From Blastococcus sp. URHD0036 (GTDB taxonomy: Bacteria > Actinomycetota > Actinomycetes > Mycobacteriales > Geodermatophilaceae): 64,000 bases of DNA. A program made the translations under genes and the position numbers. The notes under the pieces were generated by a model. That model saw only the letters and a program-made list of their open reading frames with translations. It was not told the DNA's origin and did no database searches. Of this stretch, positions 35,211 to 44,264 are shown piece after piece (positions within the stretch are counted from its first letter, which is position 1; every line of letters begins with the position of its first letter). The stretch lies in assembly GCF_000701365.1 (NCBI RefSeq), contig NZ_JNIK01000002.1, positions 124,001 through 188,000 on the forward strand. The letters run 5' to 3'.

Positions 35211-35240
35211 GGCCGCGCGGTCGATGGGGTCCAGTGCGGC

Positions 35241-37691
35241 TCACCGCGCCCGGAGGGTGACGGTGACCGGGTCGCAGCCCTCGGCCTTGGCGTTCAGGGC
35301 GATGTCGCCTGGACCCGTGGGCCGGACGACGGCGAGGGCGCGGCCGTCGAACGTGCGGTGGTTGTCCTCCGTGAAGGCCTCCGGGTTCACCGGGTTGCCG
35401 TTGCCGAGCGCCTGCAGCACCCCCGAACCGTCCACGGTCACGGTGACGCTGCGGTCGCGGCCGTTGTGCACCCGCCCGTTCCCGTCGGTCAGCACGAGGT
35501 CGACGAAGGCGAGATCGCGGGTGTCGGCGGACAGCTCGGCGCGGTCGGCCACCGCGGTGAGCACCAGGTCGTCCCCGGCGGTCGAAAGGGTGCAGCGTCC
35601 GGTCTCCACCCCGCCGGCGTAGGAGACCGCGGTGAGCTCACCAGGTCGGTAGGTGGTGCGGAAATCGGCCCGGAAGGGCTTGTCCGCGCCGACGGCCGAA
35701 CGCCCGACGGACTCACCGTCCAGGAGCAACTCGACCTCGTCGGCCGCGCTGTAGACCTCCACGGCCACGGGTGCGCCCTCCGACCCCTCCCAGGTCCAGC
35801 TCGCGATGCCGTCGGTCCACGCCCAAGGCGTCGCCACGGCGATCTCGCGGTCCAGGTTCTCCGGCCGGCCGACGACGGCGTACGGCTGCGACCTGAGGCC
35901 GAACACCACCTCGCGGAAGTAGGACACGGGCAGCCGGTGGCCGGTGATGTCGATGTCCCCGGTCCCCGCGGTGAGGTCCGGATGACCACCCGAGAACCCC
36001 CTCAGCTTCCGGCCGTCCTCGCCAGCCGCATACCGGACGACGCCGATGCCGGACTCGCCGAGGTAGTCCCACCCGGTCCAGGTGAAGTCCCCGATCACGT
36101 GTGGATGGGCCATCACGAGGGCCCAGTTGCCGGGGATCTGCGCCGGCCAGGTCTCGCTGCCGACGATGACCCGGTTGGGGAACAGCTCGCGGTCGGGCTC
36201 GTAGCGCGCGTCGGCGTAGTTCATGCCGGCGACGTCGAGCACGGCGAAGGACTCCTCCGTCCGCTCGGTCGCGGGCTGCGAGGTCTGGATCTTCCCCATC
36301 ATCTGGCCGAAGTCGGCCATCATCGTGTTGACACCGCCACCCGACTCCGCCGCCTCGCGCTGCTGCCGCATGTGCGGGAGGACCACGTCGAGGATGCCGA
36401 CGAAGGGGTTGATGCCGTTGGTGACCAGCCGCGTGCCGTCCAGCGACCGGACCTTCTCGGCGAGCCGCCGCCCCCAGACGGCGCCGAAGGGGCTGCCCGC
36501 CTCGGGGATCTCGTTGCCGATCGAGTAGAAGACGACGCTCGGGTGGTTGATGTCCTTCGCCACCATGGCCTCGACGTCCCGCTCCCACCAGTCCTCGAAC
36601 TGGAATGCGGGGTCGAAGTCGGACTTGCCGGACGTCCACATGTCGAAGGTCTCGTCCATCACCAGCATGCCGAGCCGGTCGCAGGCCTCGAGCATCGCGC
36701 TGCTGATCGGGTTGTGCGCGCTGCGGATGGCGTTGAAGCCGGCCTCCTTCAGCCGCTCGACCCGCCGCTCCTCGGCACGCCCGATGGCCGCGGCACCGAG
36801 GGGGCCGTTGTCGGCGTGGATGCAGGCCCCGCGGAGCTTCACGACCTCGCCGTTGATCCGCAGGCCGTGCTGCGGATCGACCCGCAGGGACCGGATGCCG
36901 AAGGTGGTGCGCTCCTCGTCGACGACCTCGTCGCCGTCGCAGAGCTCGAGACGCAGCGAGTACAGGGAGGGGCTGTCGACACTCCACAGCGCCGGCTCCG
37001 GGACGTACAGCCGTGGCCGTACGGTGGCCCGCTCCCCCGGGAAGACGGTCACCGGCGCCCGATCGCTCGCCACCTCGGCGCCGTGTGCGTCCTCCAGAAC
37101 TGCGGTCAGCGTGAACGTCGTCGTCGTCGGGTTGCCGTTCACCACCTCGACGGCGGCGGCGACGACGGCCCGCTGCCCGTCGATGTCAGGGGTGGTCACG
37201 GCGACGCCGTCGACGGCGATGTGCCCGGGGCTCTTCGTGATCAGGTGCACGTCTCGATGGATCCCTGCGCCGGAGTACCAGCGGCTGTCCTGGTGCGCTC
37301 GGCACTCCACCCGGATCTCGTTGTCGCTCCCGAAGGACAGGAAGGGATCGATCCGGACGACGAAGCGCGAGTAGCCGTAGGCGTGCCGGCCGGCGAGTGC
37401 GCCGTTCACGTAGACCATGGCGTCGCGGTAGACGCCGTCGAACTCGAGGAAGAAGCGATCGCCGCGGTCGGCCTCGTCCACCGCAAGCGTCTTGCGGTAC
37501 TCGAACGCCCCGCCCGGGTACCAGCCCGTCGTCTCGCCATGTTCCAGAGTGGGACGACGCGGCTGCGAGATCACCGCGTCGTGCGGCAGGGTGACCGGTT
37601 CCCAGTCGCTTGCGGCCCCACCGCCCAGCTCCTGGAAGGCGGTCACCTTGGTCCGGCACGCCCAGTCCCGGTTGAAGTCGATGCGGGGCAC
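35241..37691 (-). CDS. Glycoside hydrolase family 2 (beta-galactosidase/glucuronidase type)
   Basis: An 816-residue GH2. The N-terminal jelly roll starts RIDFNRDWAC and contains VTLPHDAV; the TIM barrel has RGACIHADNGPLG, acid/base Glu in FYSIGNEIPE and nucleophile Glu in VGSETWP. C-terminal Ig-like domains follow (VEVYSAADEVELLLDGESVG, VDLVLTDGNGRVHNG). GTG 37691 has a GAGGAGG box and gives the normal family start. No signal peptide. Next gene in the operon is the GH65-like enzyme. Site D lies 128 bases upstream. Confidence 0.93.
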   Translation of the reverse strand: MPRIDFNRDWACRTKVTAFQELGGGAASDWEPVTLPHDAVISQPRRPTLEHGETTGWYPGGAFEYRKTLAVDEADRGDRFFLEFDGVYRDAMVYVNGALAGRHAYGYSRFVVRIDPFLSFGSDNEIRVECRAHQDSRWYSGAGIHRDVHLITKSPGHIAVDGVAVTTPDIDGQRAVVAAAVEVVNGNPTTTTFTLTAVLEDAHGAEVASDRAPVTVFPGERATVRPRLYVPEPALWSVDSPSLYSLRLELCDGDEVVDEERTTFGIRSLRVDPQHGLRINGEVVKLRGACIHADNGPLGAAAIGRAEERRVERLKEAGFNAIRSAHNPISSAMLEACDRLGMLVMDETFDMWTSGKSDFDPAFQFEDWWERDVEAMVAKDINHPSVVFYSIGNEIPEAGSPFGAVWGRRLAEKVRSLDGTRLVTNGINPFVGILDVVLPHMRQQREAAESGGGVNTMMADFGQMMGKIQTSQPATERTEESFAVLDVAGMNYADARYEPDRELFPNRVIVGSETWPAQIPGNWALVMAHPHVIGDFTWTGWDYLGESGIGVVRYAAGEDGRKLRGFSGGHPDLTAGTGDIDITGHRLPVSYFREVVFGLRSQPYAVVGRPENLDREIAVATPWAWTDGIASWTWEGSEGAPVAVEVYSAADEVELLLDGESVGRSAVGADKPFRADFRTTYRPGELTAVSYAGGVETGRCTLSTAGDDLVLTAVADRAELSADTRDLAFVDLVLTDGNGRVHNGRDRSVTVTVDGSGVLQALGNGNPVNPEAFTEDNHRTFDGRALAVVRPTGPGDIALNAKAEGCDPVTVTLRAR

Positions 37692-38232
37692 CCTCGGACC
37701 TCCTCGTCGATGGAGCGCCAGAGGCGGGGTCGCCCACCCCGCGTAGCCGCGCGGATCCCGACCCGGGACGCTCCGGAGAGCCGCCCTCCGGACGGGATGA
37801 CCCGCGCCGATCGGAATAGTGTCGCGCGTTACCAACGCAATCACGGTCATGCTGCCGCGTCAACCACACCGCGGCACATCGGCGCACCACGGTGAGCACA
37901 GCGAGGCTCGTGCCGGCTCGCGCCCTCACCCGGACCTGCGGTCCAGGACCACGTGCCTGGTCGCATCTCACGGCCAGAGCGCGGCGCGGCGACCCTCTGC
38001 CGCACCGACCGACGGCCCGGGATCAGCCGTCGGGGGCGGTGCTGCCGTCGAGGACCGGGCCACCGACTCGGCGGTGACGTCGACCGCGAGCCCTGGGTGC
38101 CGCGCGACCCGCCTCGACGTCGTCCGGCGCGAGCGACGCGAGCAAAGCCGCGCCTTCGGATGGTGCGACGAGCAGCGTTCCTGCAAGCTTCGCCACTTCG
38201 GAGGCCTCGTCGAGAGGAGAGGGAACACGCCT
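37692..38232. other. Divergent intergenic region between GH2 and amidohydrolase genes
   Basis: 541 bases with no supportable gene. It contains site D (37819-37832), the GH2 ribosome-binding site on the left and, at the right end, GAGGAGAGGG before ATG 38233. The roughly 380 bases between site D and the amidohydrolase show no recognisable element; they could be a long leader. Confidence 0.5.
37819..37832. promoter_or_regulatory. Operator-like site D
   Basis: GTGTCGCGCGTTAC on the plus strand. Together with two preceding bases it gives TAGTGTCGCGCGTTAC, identical over 16 bases to site E (41315-41330); TAGTGT could be a -10 box for plus-strand transcription. Its distance to GH2 (128 bases, minus strand) is also suitable, so its target could be either side. 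Confidence 0.65.
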
Positions 38233-39507
38233 ATGACCGCCGCCGCATTCCCACCGACCTCTGGTGCAGCCAGCCTTCTCATCGTCGGCGGAGCGGTGCT
38301 CGACGTCGTTGCGGGTACGACGCGTGAGGCGGACATCCGGATCGAGGACGGCTGGATCGTCGAGATCGGCACGGAGCTCGATCACCGCGGGACGGAGCGG
38401 ATCGACGCGTCGGGGCGGGTGGTGGTGCCGGGGCTCATCGACGGACATGTGCACCTCACCGCCTTCAGCGCTGACTTTCGAGTGGTCGAGAGCGCCGCAC
38501 CGTCGTACGTGTACGCGCAGAGCGCCAGGATCATGAGGGAGACCCTCGGGCGAGGATTCACGACCGTGCGCGACCTCGCGGGAGCGGACCACGGCCTGGC
38601 GCGAGCCCAGAAGGAGGGGCTTCTCGCGGGACCACGCATCTTCTACTGCGGCCACGCGCTCAGCCAGACCGGTGGCCACGGGGACATGCGGTTACCCGGG
38701 GAGGACCACGTGCCCGGTTCCCGTGGCTACTGCGGGATCGGGACCATCGCCGACGGCGTCGACGCGGTACGGACGGCCGCTCGCGATGAGATCCGGAAGG
38801 GCGCGCACCACATCAAGATCATGGCATCGGGAGGGGTGTCGTCGCCGACGGACCGCATCGATTCCACGCAGTACTCCATCGAGGAGTTGGAAGCCGCCGT
38901 AGGAGAGGCGGAGGCGGCCAATCGCTACGTCGCGGCGCACGCCTACACAGCCCGCGCCGTCAACCGCGCACTGCGCGCTGGCGTTCGCTCGATCGAACAC
39001 GGCAACCTGCTCGACGATGAGAGCATCTCCCTCTTCCTCGAGCGCGATGCCTTTCTGGTGCCCACCCTGGTGACCTACTGGGCGCTGAAGGAGGAGGGCC
39101 GCGAATTCGGCCTGACCAGCGACATGTGGCTGAAGGTCGACACTGTTCTCGAGACCGGGCTCGAAGCGATCCGCCGCGCTCATCTGGCCGGCGTCAATCT
39201 CGTCTACGGCTCCGATCTCCTCGGCGGCATGCAGCGGCATCAGAACGAAGAGTTCCGGCTGCTCGGGCAGGTCCAACCAGCCATCGATGCCATACGAGCG
39301 GCGACCGTGACCGCGGCCGAGTTGCTCGGGTGTTCTGGTGAGCTCGGCGTCGTGGATGAGGGAGCCAGGGCAGATCTCCTCATTCTCGATGCCGACCCGA
39401 GTCTCGACATCGAGGTACTCGCCGACATCGGGGAGCATCTCGTCTCGGTCATACAAGGGGGGCGCATCGTCCATACAACAGACGCCGCGGTGCAGACCTC
39501 GAGATAG
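38233..39507 (+). CDS. Metal-dependent amidohydrolase (imidazolonepropionase/prolidase-like)
   Basis: A 424-residue amidohydrolase-1 family protein. Metal ligands are visible: HVHL (HxH) after GLIDG at about residue 70, the probable carboxylated Lys in IKIMASGG, AHAYTARAV, EHGNL and the Asp in YGSDLLGG; N- and C-terminal beta-sandwich parts (VDEGARADLLILDADP) flank the barrel. ATG 38233 has a strong GAGGAGAGGG box. Codon use is a little less GC-biased than in neighbouring genes. Relatives hydrolyse dipeptide Xaa-Pro bonds, lactones, carbamates or mycotoxin esters; substrate unknown. First of a plus-strand hydrolase series. Confidence 0.9.
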   Translation: MTAAAFPPTSGAASLLIVGGAVLDVVAGTTREADIRIEDGWIVEIGTELDHRGTERIDASGRVVVPGLIDGHVHLTAFSADFRVVESAAPSYVYAQSARIMRETLGRGFTTVRDLAGADHGLARAQKEGLLAGPRIFYCGHALSQTGGHGDMRLPGEDHVPGSRGYCGIGTIADGVDAVRTAARDEIRKGAHHIKIMASGGVSSPTDRIDSTQYSIEELEAAVGEAEAANRYVAAHAYTARAVNRALRAGVRSIEHGNLLDDESISLFLERDAFLVPTLVTYWALKEEGREFGLTSDMWLKVDTVLETGLEAIRRAHLAGVNLVYGSDLLGGMQRHQNEEFRLLGQVQPAIDAIRAATVTAAELLGCSGELGVVDEGARADLLILDADPSLDIEVLADIGEHLVSVIQGGRIVHTTDAAVQTSR

Positions 39508-39551
39508 CGACTTAGACGAACCTGCAGAACCTCGAGGCGAAGGACGCGATT

Positions 39552-40823
39552 GTGGTGCTCGACGGAAGAATCACCTCTAGCCCGACTGTGACCCGAAGCA
39601 GGTACGAGACCGGTTGGCGAGAGCCGGTGGTCGGTGAACGGATAGAAGCCCTGCGAGCCGAGCTGGCTGATGGTGACGACCCTGAGCAGGTTGTCTCCGC
39701 GTTCTGGACCGAGGTCCGGGCTGCGGGCGGGCCGCTGGTCCGTCCGATCGAGGGCGACAGCACAGGGGTCGCGGTCACGTTCCTCTGGCGAGACGAGACC
39801 GGAACAACCGAGCACGTCGGTCTCGCCGGTGGAATCGTCCTGAGCGACTGGGAGCAGCACCTCCTCCGACGCCTCCCCGGCACCGATGTCTTCCACCTCA
39901 CGCTGCGGCTCCCCCGAGACACACGCACTACGTACTCGTATGCGCCGGACATCCGCGGGCACTGGGATCCGTGGCTGGAAGCAGCCGATCAATGGGAGAA
40001 GTACAGCCGGTTCGTAGCAGATCCGATCAATCCTCGGTCGCTGCTGGACCTCGATCCGGGACGAGACCCCGAACTCGTCGCCGCCCTCACCCGGCCGGCG
40101 GCCGGTTCGCTCCACGAGCACACGGTGACGAGCGAGGTGCTGGCAGGCGACCGTCGCTACTGGGTCTACCTGCCGCCCGGGAACGACCCGTTGGAGAACG
40201 TGATCTGGGCCTTCGACGGGGCGGGGTGCCTCGGCAGGTACATGCTGCCGCCGCAGAACCTCGTGGAACACCTCATCACCTCGGGGAGCATCGGGCGGAC
40301 GGCGATGGTCTTCATCGACAACCCCCCGGAGAGTCGTCAGGCCGAGGTGACCTTCGCGGTACCGCTCGATCGATTCGTGTGCGAGGAACTCGTCACCGAT
40401 GTCCGAGCCCGCTACGAGTTCCCGACCGCTCGGGACCGCAACGTCGTGTCCGGTCACAGTGGGGGCGGCGAGGCTGCCATTCTCAGCGCGGCACACGAGT
40501 CCGCTCACTTCGGGCACGTCGTCGCGACGTCGCCCGGAATCGCCTACATGGCTCGTGGACACGAACCACGTGAGTTCTACGAGCGCTTCCGCTCGAATCC
40601 GCCACCGCCGGACACTCGTTTCGTGCTCGCAGTGGGCGAACTCGAAGTAGATCGCGTGTACGACATTCCGTCTCTCTATACCGCTACCCACGAATTCGCG
40701 AGCGTTCTTCGGGAACTCGACCTCGACGTCGACTTGTTGACAGGTCCGTACGGTCACGACCACTTCTCGTCCCACATCCTCTTCGCGCACGGGTTGATGC
40801 AGCTCCTGCGGTCCACGACCTAG
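39552..40823 (+). CDS. Enterochelin esterase-like (Fes) hydrolase
   Basis: A 423-residue protein from GTG 39552 (GTG 39555 equally possible). The first about 170 residues resemble the N-terminal domain of Fes-type esterases (VAVTFLWRDETGTTEHVGLAGG, HLTLRLPRDTRTTYSYAPD), and the rest is an esterase-D-like alpha/beta-hydrolase domain with nucleophile in GHSGGGEAA and a terminal GPYGHDHFSSH with the catalytic His. No siderophore genes are nearby, so a role in ester cleavage of a plant or other ester is as likely as iron release from a siderophore. Like its upstream neighbour it uses slightly less GC-rich codons. Confidence 0.85.
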   Translation: MVLDGRITSSPTVTRSRYETGWREPVVGERIEALRAELADGDDPEQVVSAFWTEVRAAGGPLVRPIEGDSTGVAVTFLWRDETGTTEHVGLAGGIVLSDWEQHLLRRLPGTDVFHLTLRLPRDTRTTYSYAPDIRGHWDPWLEAADQWEKYSRFVADPINPRSLLDLDPGRDPELVAALTRPAAGSLHEHTVTSEVLAGDRRYWVYLPPGNDPLENVIWAFDGAGCLGRYMLPPQNLVEHLITSGSIGRTAMVFIDNPPESRQAEVTFAVPLDRFVCEELVTDVRARYEFPTARDRNVVSGHSGGGEAAILSAAHESAHFGHVVATSPGIAYMARGHEPREFYERFRSNPPPPDTRFVLAVGELEVDRVYDIPSLYTATHEFASVLRELDLDVDLLTGPYGHDHFSSHILFAHGLMQLLRSTT

Positions 40824-41439
40824 CGCGGGGACATCGGTGACGTGGTCGCACGAGCAACGTCTGCTGCGGCGCCGCGGGCTCGCGCCCCAGGCAGTGACAC
40901 AGACAGGAGCTCCGTCAGGAGGGCTCTCGCCGTGACTCGAGGCGCTGGGCGTACGGGCCACCGGTTCGACGGCTCCCCTGGTTGCTGTAGGTCGCACTAA
41001 GCGCCGCCGTCGAACCGCAGCACTCCGTGCGAGCCGCGTGAGGGGCGGCCTCCACTGCTGGCTGTCGACGCCAGCGGGGCGCCTTCGTGCGCCATTTCCC
41101 GCGGGGAACTTCTTCAGTAGGCCGTCAGCCTGACGTGGTCGGGCCGGTAGGCCGCCTTGAGGCAGGGACATGACCGACCGCGTCAGGTCGAGCTCCGGAA
41201 CCGATCGCCCCGGTGTTCACGGCCTGGCACCCATCGGCGCTCACTGTGCCTCCGGAAGTTCGGACCCGCCGTTCGGACCTGTCATTGACCCGTGCATCGG
41301 GCCTGGACGAGAGTTAGTGTCGCGCGTTACAACATGCATCCATGCTCGTGCTCAGCACCCGGTGCACCGGTGTCCTGCCCGGCGGGGACCCCGTCTCCTG
41401 CACGTCCGACGCAACGACCCATCGAACGGGAACCCGCAC
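40824..41439. other. Intergenic region upstream of the HSL-type esterase gene
   Basis: 616 bases. Apart from site E (41317-41330) near the right end, I see no gene, remnant or strong hairpin in it on either strand. Confidence 0.5.
41317..41330. promoter_or_regulatory. Operator-like site E
   Basis: GTGTCGCGCGTTAC, identical to site D including the two preceding bases. It lies 110 bases upstream of ATG 41440, so it probably controls the esterase/CocE genes. TAGTGT at 41315-41320 may be the -10 box, which the site would overlap. Confidence 0.65.
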
Positions 41440-42384
41440 ATGACGATGTCAGCGCAGTCACCCTTGCCCGCCCCGAAGAGCGTCAGCGAAGCCGCCCGCG
41501 CGGCTCTCGCCGCACCCCGCGTGACAGCGCCATGGCCGGCCCTGAGCGATACGGATGGCTGGGAGCAGCTGGTTGCCGCGGCCGACGGCGGCATGTCGAC
41601 CCGGTTCTCGGCCTATGCCTTCCCGGGCACTGTGGCGGACCGGCAGGTGGCAGGTGTCCGCACCTTCGTCGCCACACCGACCGGGGCCTCCACCGAGACC
41701 GGGCCGGTCTATCTGGACCTGCACGGCGGGGCACTCATCATGGGCGGCGGGGACCTCTGCGGAACCTTCGCTGCCATAACAGCGAGCACCATTGGCCTGC
41801 CCACCTGGGGTGTCGACTACCGGATGCCCCCGCGCCACCCCTTCCCGGCCGGCCTCGACGACTGCCTCGCGGTCTATCGCGAGCTGCTGACGGTCCGGGA
41901 TGCGGCCGACGTCTTCATCGGTGGGAACTCGGCCGGCGGCAACCTCGCGGCCGCGTTGCTGGTGCGTGCTCGGGAGGAAGGCCTGCCGATGCCGGCCGCA
42001 CTCGTCCTCAAGAGTCCGGAGGTGGACCTGACCGAATCAGGTGACTCGTTCACCACGAACCTGGCCGCCGACAACGTGCTCGGGTCCCTGATGGAGATCA
42101 ACCGTCTCTATGCCGCCGGCGCCGACCTCGCCGATCCTCATGTCTCGCCGTTGTTCGCCGACCTGACCGGCTTCCCACCCACCTTCCTCACGACAGGTAC
42201 TCGCGACCTGTTCCTCTCCAACGCGGTGCGCATGCACCGCAGTCTGCGCGCGGCCGGCGTCGAGGCGGAGCTCCACGTCTTCGAGGCCATGCCACACGGT
42301 GGGTTCGGGGGTGAGGCGCCCGAGGACCTGGAACTCGCCGCCGAGCAACGCCGGTTCGTGGACCGGCACCGCCGGCCCGCCTGA
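41440..42384 (+). CDS. Alpha/beta hydrolase, hormone-sensitive-lipase (HSL) family esterase
   Basis: A 314-residue esterase. The HSL oxyanion motif is YLDLHGGALIMGGG, the nucleophile is in GGNSAGGN, the Asp is likely in the TGTRDLF segment and the His in MPHGGF near the C-terminus. ATG 41440 is followed by a second ATG at 41446; both are possible. Members act on short-chain or aryl esters. First gene after site E, with the two CocE-like genes 87 bases downstream in the same direction. Confidence 0.92.
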   Translation: MTMSAQSPLPAPKSVSEAARAALAAPRVTAPWPALSDTDGWEQLVAAADGGMSTRFSAYAFPGTVADRQVAGVRTFVATPTGASTETGPVYLDLHGGALIMGGGDLCGTFAAITASTIGLPTWGVDYRMPPRHPFPAGLDDCLAVYRELLTVRDAADVFIGGNSAGGNLAAALLVRAREEGLPMPAALVLKSPEVDLTESGDSFTTNLAADNVLGSLMEINRLYAAGADLADPHVSPLFADLTGFPPTFLTTGTRDLFLSNAVRMHRSLRAAGVEAELHVFEAMPHGGFGGEAPEDLELAAEQRRFVDRHRRPA

Positions 42385-42471
42385 GGACCGGCGGTCGAGA
42401 TCCGTCGGTCGACGACGGACCTCCACGTCGAATGCCCCGTGACCGTAAGAGAGATGGCAAGAGGAGTCGAC

Positions 42472-44211
42472 ATGGGTTTCAGGGTCGAGCGAGATGTCAT
42501 GGTCCCGATGCGGGACGGGATCAGGCTCGCCACCGATGTCTGGATCCCAGACGCCGGACCGGCGCCAGCGCTCTTGGTGCGTCTCCCGTACGGCAAGAAC
42601 CAGCCTGGCATGTCGGCCATCGCCACGAACCCCGACATCATCGGGCTGCTCGACGCCGGGTACGCGGTGGTGTGGCAGGACTGTCGTGGCGCGTACGCCT
42701 CCGAGGGGACGTTCGAGCCGATGGTGAACGAGCCTGATGACGGCGTGGACACCATCGCATGGGTGCGCCAGCAGCCCTGGTGCGACGGCAACGTCGGCGG
42801 CTTCGGCCCCTCCTACCTCGGGTTCACCCAGTGGGCATCGGCCTCCCGTGCACCCGAGGGGCTGAAGGCGATCGCGCCCACGTTCACCACCATCGACTAC
42901 TACGCCGACCCCTGGTACTCCGAGGGTGGCGCGATGTCCTGGCAGACCGTCTGGTTCTGGTGCACGTCGATGGCGCTGGCCGATGCCCGGCGGTCGCTGG
43001 CCGCCGGCACGGGCGACCGGCAGACGGTGAAGGCCCTGGCCGTGTCAGCGGCCGACCCGAAGGCCTCACTCGAGGTGATGCCCGCCGAGCAGGAGCTCCT
43101 GGGCAAGCACGCGCCGTGGTGGTCGGACTGGATGCAGCACGCCGACCGGGACGACTTCTGGCAGGGCCTCGCCGTCGCCGAGCGGATCGAAGAGATCACG
43201 GTCCCGGCGCTGCACGTCGGCGGCTGGTTCGACATCTTCGCCGGCGCCACCGCCCGCGCCTTCACCCGGATGAAGGCCGAGGCCGGCAGCCCCGAGGCGC
43301 GCGAGGGGCAGCGGCTGATCATCGGCCCGTGGGACCACCTCTCCCAGACCGGCGTCTACCCCGACCGGCAGTTCGGGATGGCCGCCAGCGCACTGGCCGC
43401 CGACCTCACCGCGGCGCACGTCGCCTTCTACGACCGGTGGCTGCGCGGGCAGACCGATGCCCTCGACGGGCGTGCTCCGGTCCGGATCTTCGTCATGGGC
43501 ATCGACCGGTGGCGCGACGAGCAGGACTGGCCGCTGCCCGACACCACCTACGTCGACTTCCACCTCGACAGCGCCGGTGCGGCCAACACCGCCGACGGGG
43601 ACGGCGTCCTGCGGGCGAGCGACGCGCCGTCGGTGGAGACCGTGGACAGCTACACCTACGACCCCGCCCAGCCGGTGCCCTCCTTCGGCGGCCGGTGGAA
43701 CGAATCGGCGGTGCTGAACGCCGTCGGACCGGTCGACCAGCGCCCCGCCGAGGCCCGCGACGACGTGCTGTGCTTCACCACCCCCGTCCTCGACGAGCCG
43801 GTCGAGGTCACCGGCCACGTGTCCCTCGTCCTGCACGTCACCTCCTCGGCCCGCGACACCGACTTCACCGGCAAGCTCGTCGACGTCCACCCCGACGGCC
43901 GCGCCCTGTACCTCACCGACGGCATCCTGCGCGCCCGCTACCGCAACTCCCTCGCCCAGCCCGAGCTGCTGGAGCCCGAGCAGGAATACGAGCTGACGCT
44001 GGACCTGGCGGTGACGTCCAACGTCTTCCTGGCCGGTCACCGGATCCGGCTGGAGGTCTCCTCCAGCAACTTCCCCCGCTACGACCGCAACACCAACACC
44101 GGCGGCGTCATCAACAGCGAGACCCTCGACCAGGCCGTCGTCGCCACCAACCGGGTCCTGCACGGCCCCGAGCACCCCAGTCGGCTCATCCTGCCGATCA
44201 TCCGCCGCTGA
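42472..44211 (+). CDS. CocE/NonD family X-Pro dipeptidyl-peptidase-like hydrolase (1)
   Basis: A 579-residue hydrolase. It starts MGFRVERDVMVPMRDGIRLA, the usual CocE beginning; the catalytic Ser is in GFGPSYLGFTQW, and the conserved GPWDH carries the His. The C-terminal jelly-roll is typical (VEVTGHVSLVLHVTSSARDTDF, HRIRLEVSSSNFPRYDRN). ATG 42472 has a GAGGAG box. The family includes cocaine esterase, acyl esterases and amino-acid ester hydrolases. It is followed 53 bases later by a full-length paralog. Confidence 0.93.
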   Translation: MGFRVERDVMVPMRDGIRLATDVWIPDAGPAPALLVRLPYGKNQPGMSAIATNPDIIGLLDAGYAVVWQDCRGAYASEGTFEPMVNEPDDGVDTIAWVRQQPWCDGNVGGFGPSYLGFTQWASASRAPEGLKAIAPTFTTIDYYADPWYSEGGAMSWQTVWFWCTSMALADARRSLAAGTGDRQTVKALAVSAADPKASLEVMPAEQELLGKHAPWWSDWMQHADRDDFWQGLAVAERIEEITVPALHVGGWFDIFAGATARAFTRMKAEAGSPEAREGQRLIIGPWDHLSQTGVYPDRQFGMAASALAADLTAAHVAFYDRWLRGQTDALDGRAPVRIFVMGIDRWRDEQDWPLPDTTYVDFHLDSAGAANTADGDGVLRASDAPSVETVDSYTYDPAQPVPSFGGRWNESAVLNAVGPVDQRPAEARDDVLCFTTPVLDEPVEVTGHVSLVLHVTSSARDTDFTGKLVDVHPDGRALYLTDGILRARYRNSLAQPELLEPEQEYELTLDLAVTSNVFLAGHRIRLEVSSSNFPRYDRNTNTGGVINSETLDQAVVATNRVLHGPEHPSRLILPIIRR

Positions 44212-44264
44212 ACAGCACACCACTGGCCGCTGAACCCACGACGTCCTCGACGAGGAGAGACCGC

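Noticed and set aside
33291-37895. A 1534-codon open frame on the plus strand, antisense to the GH65-like and GH2 genes
   Set aside because: It mirrors codon structure of two clear glycosidase genes on the other strand; its His/Arg/Val-rich sequence matches no family, as usual for antisense frames in high-GC DNA.
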